Positions 31,983 to 35,473 of a stretch of DNA of 35,473 nt are shown here, one piece after another; within the stretch, counting starts at the first letter, position 1; every line of letters starts with the position of its first letter. A model generated the notes under the pieces. It was given only the letters and a program-made list of their open reading frames with translations. It ran no database searches and was not told where the DNA came from. Source of the stretch: Caccovicinus sp051878975. GTDB taxonomy: Bacteria > Bacillota > Clostridia > Lachnospirales > Lachnospiraceae. The stretch lies in assembly GCA_051878975.1 (NCBI GenBank), contig JBJELD010000091.1:1-35473 (forward strand), written 5' to 3'. The position numbers were made by a program, and so were the translations under genes.

Positions 31983-33358
31983 CACAGATCGATGCCTGGG
32001 TAGCAGGAAAAAAAGTACTTCTTCTCGGATTCGGACGGGAGGGCCAGTCCACCTACCGGATGCTGGAGCGTTCCAGAGCTTATGAAAAGCTGGCAGTTGC
32101 AGATCAGGCGGTGAAGGCATGGCTGCCGGACCCGGATATAGAATGGTTCACAGGGCCGGATTATCAGAAATGTATGGAGGATTTTGATGTAGTATTTAAA
32201 AGTCCGGGTATTGTTCTGGAGCGGCCGATCGAAACTTACCGCTGTCAGATACTCTCTCAGACGGAAGTGTTTTTTCACTTGTTTCGGGATCAGATTACCG
32301 GCATTACGGGAACAAAGGGAAAGAGCACGACTACCTCACTTTTGTACCATATTTTAAAATCGGCGGGGAGAAAAGCGGTGATTGCCGGGAATATCGGAAT
32401 TCCGGCCTTTGATCAGATGGACGGCATTGATGCAGATACGGAGATTATTTTTGAGCTGTCCTGTCACCAGCTGGAATATATGACCGTTTCTCCTCATACG
32501 GCCATTTTGCTCAACATTCATGAGGAGCATCTGGACCATTACGGTACGATGGAAAAATATGTGGCGGCCAAGGAGCAGATTTACCGGAATCAGAAGGCAG
32601 AAGATGTGCTGATCTGCAATGAACAGTGCTTTCCAGAAGAGGGAAGCTGCGTTTCTCATCAGATCCGGGCAGTGGATCTGGGAGACGGGACGGAAAAAGT
32701 TCCGGAATCGGAGGGGGAAAAGTTGACGCTGACCGGTTCCTGTATCGGCTGGCGGGGACAGACCTATTTGATTCCGACGGATGAAATTCCTCTTTTGGGG
32801 CATCATAATTATTTTGATATTGCATTGGTTTATGCGGTGTGCCGTCTGAAGGGGATCACCGACGAGGAATTTACGGCCGGACTGAAAACCTATGAGCCGC
32901 TTCCGCATCGGCTCCATTATCTTGGGGAGAAAAATGGGGTAAAATATTATGATGATTCGATTTCCACGATCTGTGACACAACGATTCAGGCGCTGCAGAC
33001 GCTGACGGACACAGATGCGGTGCTGATCGGCGGCATGGACCGGGGGATTGACTACCGGGATCTGATCGAATACCTTTCTGGTTGTCAGGTTCCTCATATT
33101 ATTTTGATGGAAGCAACCGGGAAGCGGATTTATGAGGAGATCCGGAACGGGTATCCGGATTTTCACGCTCCGGACAGGCTGGTACTGACGAAGCATCTGG
33201 ATGATGCGGTGGAAACGGCAAAAGCGGTCACCCGGCCGGGAAGAAGCTGCGTCCTTTCTCCTGCGGCTGCCAGCTACGGGATTTTTAAAAATTTTGAGGA
33301 ACGAGGAGATGCCTTTGGCCGTCTTGTTTTCGGCGAAAGAGGCAAAACTGGAGAGTAA
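31979..33358 (+). CDS. murD2: Mur ligase, MurD2-like (UDP-MurNAc-L-Ala:L-Glu ligase)
   Basis: 459 residues from ATG 31979, which overlaps the previous stop (ATGA) and follows GGAGGGGGAG. MurD architecture: N-terminal UDP-binding LLLGFGREGQSTYRML near 14-29, ATP loop GTKGKSTTTS at 111-120, ELSCHQLEYM, NIHEEHLDHYGTMEKYVAAKEQI, and PHRLHYLGEKNGVKYYDDSISTICDTTIQAL. In classical MurD the last motif is DSKATN, here it is DSISTI, which supports a divergent subgroup. MurD2 adds L-Glu, not D-Glu, to UDP-MurNAc-L-Ala; MurL then epimerises it. If the window's organism also has murD and murI elsewhere, this pair would be a second route. Confidence 0.8.
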   Translation: MTQIDAWVAGKKVLLLGFGREGQSTYRMLERSRAYEKLAVADQAVKAWLPDPDIEWFTGPDYQKCMEDFDVVFKSPGIVLERPIETYRCQILSQTEVFFHLFRDQITGITGTKGKSTTTSLLYHILKSAGRKAVIAGNIGIPAFDQMDGIDADTEIIFELSCHQLEYMTVSPHTAILLNIHEEHLDHYGTMEKYVAAKEQIYRNQKAEDVLICNEQCFPEEGSCVSHQIRAVDLGDGTEKVPESEGEKLTLTGSCIGWRGQTYLIPTDEIPLLGHHNYFDIALVYAVCRLKGITDEEFTAGLKTYEPLPHRLHYLGEKNGVKYYDDSISTICDTTIQALQTLTDTDAVLIGGMDRGIDYRDLIEYLSGCQVPHIILMEATGKRIYEEIRNGYPDFHAPDRLVLTKHLDDAVETAKAVTRPGRSCVLSPAAASYGIFKNFEERGDAFGRLVFGERGKTGE

Positions 33359-33370
33359 TACACAAAAAAA

Positions 33371-33412
33371 TCACAACCTTGTAAGAATTTCCTAAGGAAT
33401 ACCTGGTTGTGA
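33371..33412. repeat. Inverted repeat ahead of the fabT-like gene
   Basis: TCACAACC (33371-33378) pairs with GGTTGTGA (33405-33412), with a smaller TTCC-TA-AGGAA stem inside. Seven A residues precede the left arm, so it would read as a terminator on the minus strand, where no gene is present. On the plus strand no T tract follows, and the right arm holds the -35 box of the next promoter. Confidence 0.55.
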
Positions 33413-33435
33413 AACTTGAAAAAATCATGTATAAT
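33407..33435 (+). promoter_or_regulatory. Sigma-A promoter for the fabT-like gene
   Basis: TTGTGA at 33407-33412, a 17-base spacer, and TATAAT at 33430-33435, 52 bases before the GTG start. Confidence 0.78.
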
Positions 33436-33486
33436 CAGCAGGTACGCGAAAAATGAGAGTATGCGGAAGCTGAGAAAGGAATACGC

Positions 33487-33930
33487 GTGGACGGTTATGG
33501 AACCTTGAATGAGGTATTGGTAAATCTGTTTCGGGATATATTGGAAATTGAAGAAAAAACACTGGCAAAATCGGAATTTCAGGATCTTACCAATAATGAT
33601 ATGCACGTAATTGAAGCCATTGGAATGGAGGAACCCAAGAATATGTCCACCATAGCCAAGACGCTGTCGGTTACGGTAGGAACCCTTACCATAGCCATGA
33701 ACAGTCTGGTAAAAAAGGGCTATGTGACGAGAGAGCGCGGTCAGACAGACCGGCGGGTCGTTTACATTTCCCTTTCCGAGAAAGGAAGAGCGGCATACCG
33801 GCATCATGCCCGGTTTCATCAGGAGATGATCCGGAATGTTGAAGAGAAACTGTCACAGGAAGAGCTTGAGGTGCTGACAAAAGCGCTCACCATTCTGAAT
33901 CAGTGGTTCCGAGAAAAGAAGAGCAGTTAA
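33487..33930 (+). CDS. fabT: MarR-family regulator, FabT-like
   Basis: 147 residues from GTG 33487, six bases after AAAGGA. Winged helix-turn-helix of MarR type: NNDMHVIEAIG, MSTIAKTLSVTVGTLTIAMNSLVKKGYVTRERGQTDRRVVYISLSEKGRAAYRHHARFH. The overall pattern, including LNEVLVNLF, NMSTIAKTLSVTVGTLT, DRRVVY and HxRFH, is close to streptococcal FabT, which represses fab genes when bound to long-chain acyl-ACP. A FabT-pattern operator is present at the fab promoter at 11823. In streptococci fabT sits within the fab operon, here it is 21 kb away. Twenty bases separate it from the lipoprotein gene. Confidence 0.82.
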   Translation: MDGYGTLNEVLVNLFRDILEIEEKTLAKSEFQDLTNNDMHVIEAIGMEEPKNMSTIAKTLSVTVGTLTIAMNSLVKKGYVTRERGQTDRRVVYISLSEKGRAAYRHHARFHQEMIRNVEEKLSQEELEVLTKALTILNQWFREKKSS

Positions 33931-33950
33931 GTGAAGGAGGCAATTGTGTT

Positions 33951-34562
33951 ATGAAAAAATGGATGATGCTTTTAGCATCCGCTTTGATGGTGCTGTCTTT
34001 AGGAGCATGTACTCCGACTACAGAAAAAAATCAGGCAGACAGTCAGGCAGCCAGTCAGTCCGCTCAGCCGGCTGAACAGACCAACGGACCGGATATGCCC
34101 ATGCCGGCCACTACAGAAGCATATGTGGCCGATACCATGGAAAAGAGAAACCAGGGAAATGAAAATCTGCCGTCGATGGCTGCTGTTTCCATTTACCGGT
34201 TCAGCAAAAATGGTCATGGCCTGATTCAGGAAATGGATTCGCTGGAGACCGAGGAGCTGGAGGCACAGGGAATCGTGGATCTGATGATCGACTATGGTGT
34301 CCTGGAGGACGGAACGGAAGTGCTGAGCTTTGAGGAGAATGACGGGAAGGCAACCCTGAATCTGAATCAGATTACCAGCTCGGAGGATGCGATGACCATC
34401 CGGATGACGACAGAATCGATCGTAAATACCTTTACGGAAAATTATGAGCTGGATGGCGGTCTGATCCTGCAGGAGAATGGAACGGTATACACTCTTGATG
34501 CCATGGATGCAGAAGAGGACGGTACGATGTACTATAATGACGCTTACCGGAAGTTTGAATAA
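33951..34562 (+). CDS. Lipoprotein with a GerMN-like domain (tentative)
   Basis: 203 residues from ATG 33951 (AAGGAGG upstream); a longer frame would overlap fabT. Signal with lipobox LGAC near residue 20. A low-complexity Gln/Ser/Ala/Pro stretch (25-50) follows, a typical spacer. The rest, with AVSIYRF, DSLETEELEAQGIVDLMIDYGVLEDGTEVLSFEE and TTESIVNTFTENY, is reminiscent of the GerMN domain found in germination protein GerM and envelope lipoproteins. It is likely co-transcribed with fabT. Function is unknown. Confidence 0.8.
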   Translation: MKKWMMLLASALMVLSLGACTPTTEKNQADSQAASQSAQPAEQTNGPDMPMPATTEAYVADTMEKRNQGNENLPSMAAVSIYRFSKNGHGLIQEMDSLETEELEAQGIVDLMIDYGVLEDGTEVLSFEENDGKATLNLNQITSSEDAMTIRMTTESIVNTFTENYELDGGLILQENGTVYTLDAMDAEEDGTMYYNDAYRKFE

Positions 34563-34694
34563 GCGGGAAGCGGTAAAAGAAGAGCAGAATGATCAGAAAA
34601 GATAAAAACAAGAAAAGCGGGATGTGATCGGAGAAAAAACTTATACGAAATGGAATCCGGCTTCTGCCGTCCTGAGAAGGAGGGAATTTTCATC

Positions 34695-35231
34695 ATGAAT
34701 TATGCTGAAATCAAGTATTACGATATTGCAAATGGACTCGGTGTCCGCACCAGCCTGTTTGTGTCCGGCTGCACCCACCGCTGCAAAAACTGCTTTAATG
34801 AAATTGCCTGGGATTTCCATTACGGAAAAGAATTTACCCAGGAAACCATGGAAACCATTCTGAAATCCTGTGAACCTCCCTACATTAAGGGGCTTTCTCT
34901 CCTGGGAGGGGAACCGATGGAGCCGGCCAATCAGAGAGGACTGCTTCCTCTGGTAACCCAGTTCAAAAAACGGTTTCCTGACAAGGATATCTGGTGCTAT
35001 ACCGGATACACTTACGAATCGGATCTTTTAGATCCCAATGGCCGCGCCCACACCGAAGTGACGGAAAAGCTGTTAAGCTGCATCGATATTTTGGTGGACG
35101 GCGAATATGTGGAGGAGCTGCACGATATCACGCTGAAGTTCCGTGGAAGCAAAAATCAGCGGGTGCTGCAGCTTCAGAAGCCAGGATGTCCGGATCGGTT
35201 TCCGGAAGAGGAGCATGTGAAAACAGTCTGA
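34695..35231 (+). CDS. nrdG: Anaerobic ribonucleotide reductase activating protein (NrdG)
   Basis: 178 residues from ATG 34695, after AAGGAGGG. Radical-SAM enzyme with the cluster-binding motif CTHRCKNC (C-x3-C-x2-C) near residues 26-33 and SLLGGEPM near 73-80. It generates the glycyl radical on the class III ribonucleotide reductase NrdD. The size is normal for NrdG. nrdD is normally adjacent, but neither side here holds it. The 132 bases before this gene hold no other gene; I see only a weak -10-like TTATAC. Confidence 0.93.
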   Translation: MNYAEIKYYDIANGLGVRTSLFVSGCTHRCKNCFNEIAWDFHYGKEFTQETMETILKSCEPPYIKGLSLLGGEPMEPANQRGLLPLVTQFKKRFPDKDIWCYTGYTYESDLLDPNGRAHTEVTEKLLSCIDILVDGEYVEELHDITLKFRGSKNQRVLQLQKPGCPDRFPEEEHVKTV

Positions 35232-35306
35232 CACTGGTCCAAATTCAATGTATGATGGGTCTATTAAGACGAGGATGTCATGGATCCTTCAGCCCGTTTG
35301 TGTGTA

Positions 35307-35355
35307 AAAAGAAAAGCCGAAGAAGGATGCGGACATCCTCTCCGGCTTTTCTTTT
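35307..35355. terminator. Bidirectional terminator between nrdG and the convergent dehydrogenase
   Basis: GAAAAGCCG (35311-35319) pairs with CGGCTTTTC (35343-35351), with AGGATG/CATCC continuing the stem and CGGA as loop. A and T tracts flank both arms. Confidence 0.85.
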
Positions 35356-35366
35356 CAATATTCGGA

Positions 35367-35473
35367 TTACATAGCAGCTCCCATAGCAGCTCCCATGACA
35401 CTGGCGTGATGACCTCCGTCAACGTAGGTCAAATCTCCTGTCACAAAACGGAACAGATCACTGTTAATTGCAA
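35367..35473 (-). CDS. Short-chain dehydrogenase/reductase, C-terminal end only
   Basis: Only the last 34 codons are in the window; the start lies beyond 35473. The read-out contains SDLFRFVTGDLTYVDGGHHAS, the usual end of an SDR where TG-x-x-x-x-VDGG closes the cofactor-binding fold. The final residues MGAAMGAAM come from a tandem repeat of a 12-base unit (ATGGGAGCTGCT twice). Substrate is unknown. Confidence 0.8.
   Translation of the reverse strand, partial: AINSDLFRFVTGDLTYVDGGHHASVMGAAMGAAM

Noticed and set aside
33413..33429. A second FabT-type operator in the fabT promoter spacer (CTTGAAAAAATCATG)
   Set aside because: The half sites TTGA and TCA are five bases apart rather than the three in the operator pattern, and outer bases do not match.
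1..35473. CRISPR arrays, transposases, phage genes, toxin-antitoxin pairs or restriction systems
   Set aside because: Read on both strands; no repeat-spacer pattern, terminal inverted repeats with transposase, or defence-type protein was seen.

Overview
The window looks like a chromosomal segment of a spore-forming, anaerobic Firmicute, most likely a gut-type Lachnospiraceae (Clostridia). This rests on several features: tRNA genes without encoded CCA, moderate G+C with strong AGGAGG-type ribosome binding sites, spore-maturation genes (spmA, spmB), a PdaA-type cortex deacetylase, an AbrB/SpoVT regulator, a class III ribonucleotide reductase activase, and a FabK/FabT type II fatty-acid synthesis system. 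No phage, insertion sequence, CRISPR array or rRNA was seen. Genus is not decidable by eye.

Layout. 1-180: a partial tRNA-Phe, a tRNA-Lys with a poorly paired acceptor stem, and a terminator. 214-2280: a membrane-anchored surface protein. 2324-2554 (minus): a small unknown gene. 2739-6124: an Orn/Lys/Arg decarboxylase-family PLP enzyme, a BTAD (SARP-like) regulator with its own strong promoter, and an unknown 152-residue protein. 6132-11377: an operon resembling the Bacillus subtilis holB-yaaT-yabB-yabC region (holB, ricT, a TrmN6-like methyltransferase, rsmI), with a siroheme sulfite/nitrite reductase fused on by a 4-base overlap. 11414-11755 (minus): abrB.

11793-22474: a complete fatty-acid operon, fabH-acpP-fabK-fabD-fabG-fabF-accB-fabZ-accC-accDA plus a second FMN oxidoreductase. 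The order matches the streptococcal fab operon. A FabT-type operator sits at the predicted transcription start, but the likely regulator, a FabT-like MarR protein, lies 21 kb away at 33487. accD and accA are fused into one reading frame.

22475-30455: spmA and spmB, normally adjacent, are about 7 kb apart. Between them lie an LTA-synthase-like sulfatase, a PdaA deacetylase (minus), an orphan LytTR response regulator, an orphan TRAP-type solute-binding lipoprotein, and a recQ gene with an in-frame internal deletion. The LytTR gene is followed by two exact 13-base direct repeats 21 bases apart, placed just upstream of a promoter for the TRAP gene. spmB has a good sporulation sigma-E-like promoter buried in the recQ terminator.

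30473-33358: a two-gene operon that best fits murL-murD2, the alternative route that supplies D-glutamate to peptidoglycan by ligating L-Glu to UDP-MurNAc-L-Ala and then epimerising it. 33407-35473: the fabT-like gene, a lipoprotein, an nrdG activase without nrdD beside it, and the 3' end of a short-chain dehydrogenase (minus).

Most of the window is housekeeping. I did not find a clear-cut new defence or mobile system. The parts most worth following are the MurL/MurD2 pair, the LytTR-repeat-TRAP module, the RecQ deletion, and the promoter/terminator overlaps at spmA and spmB.
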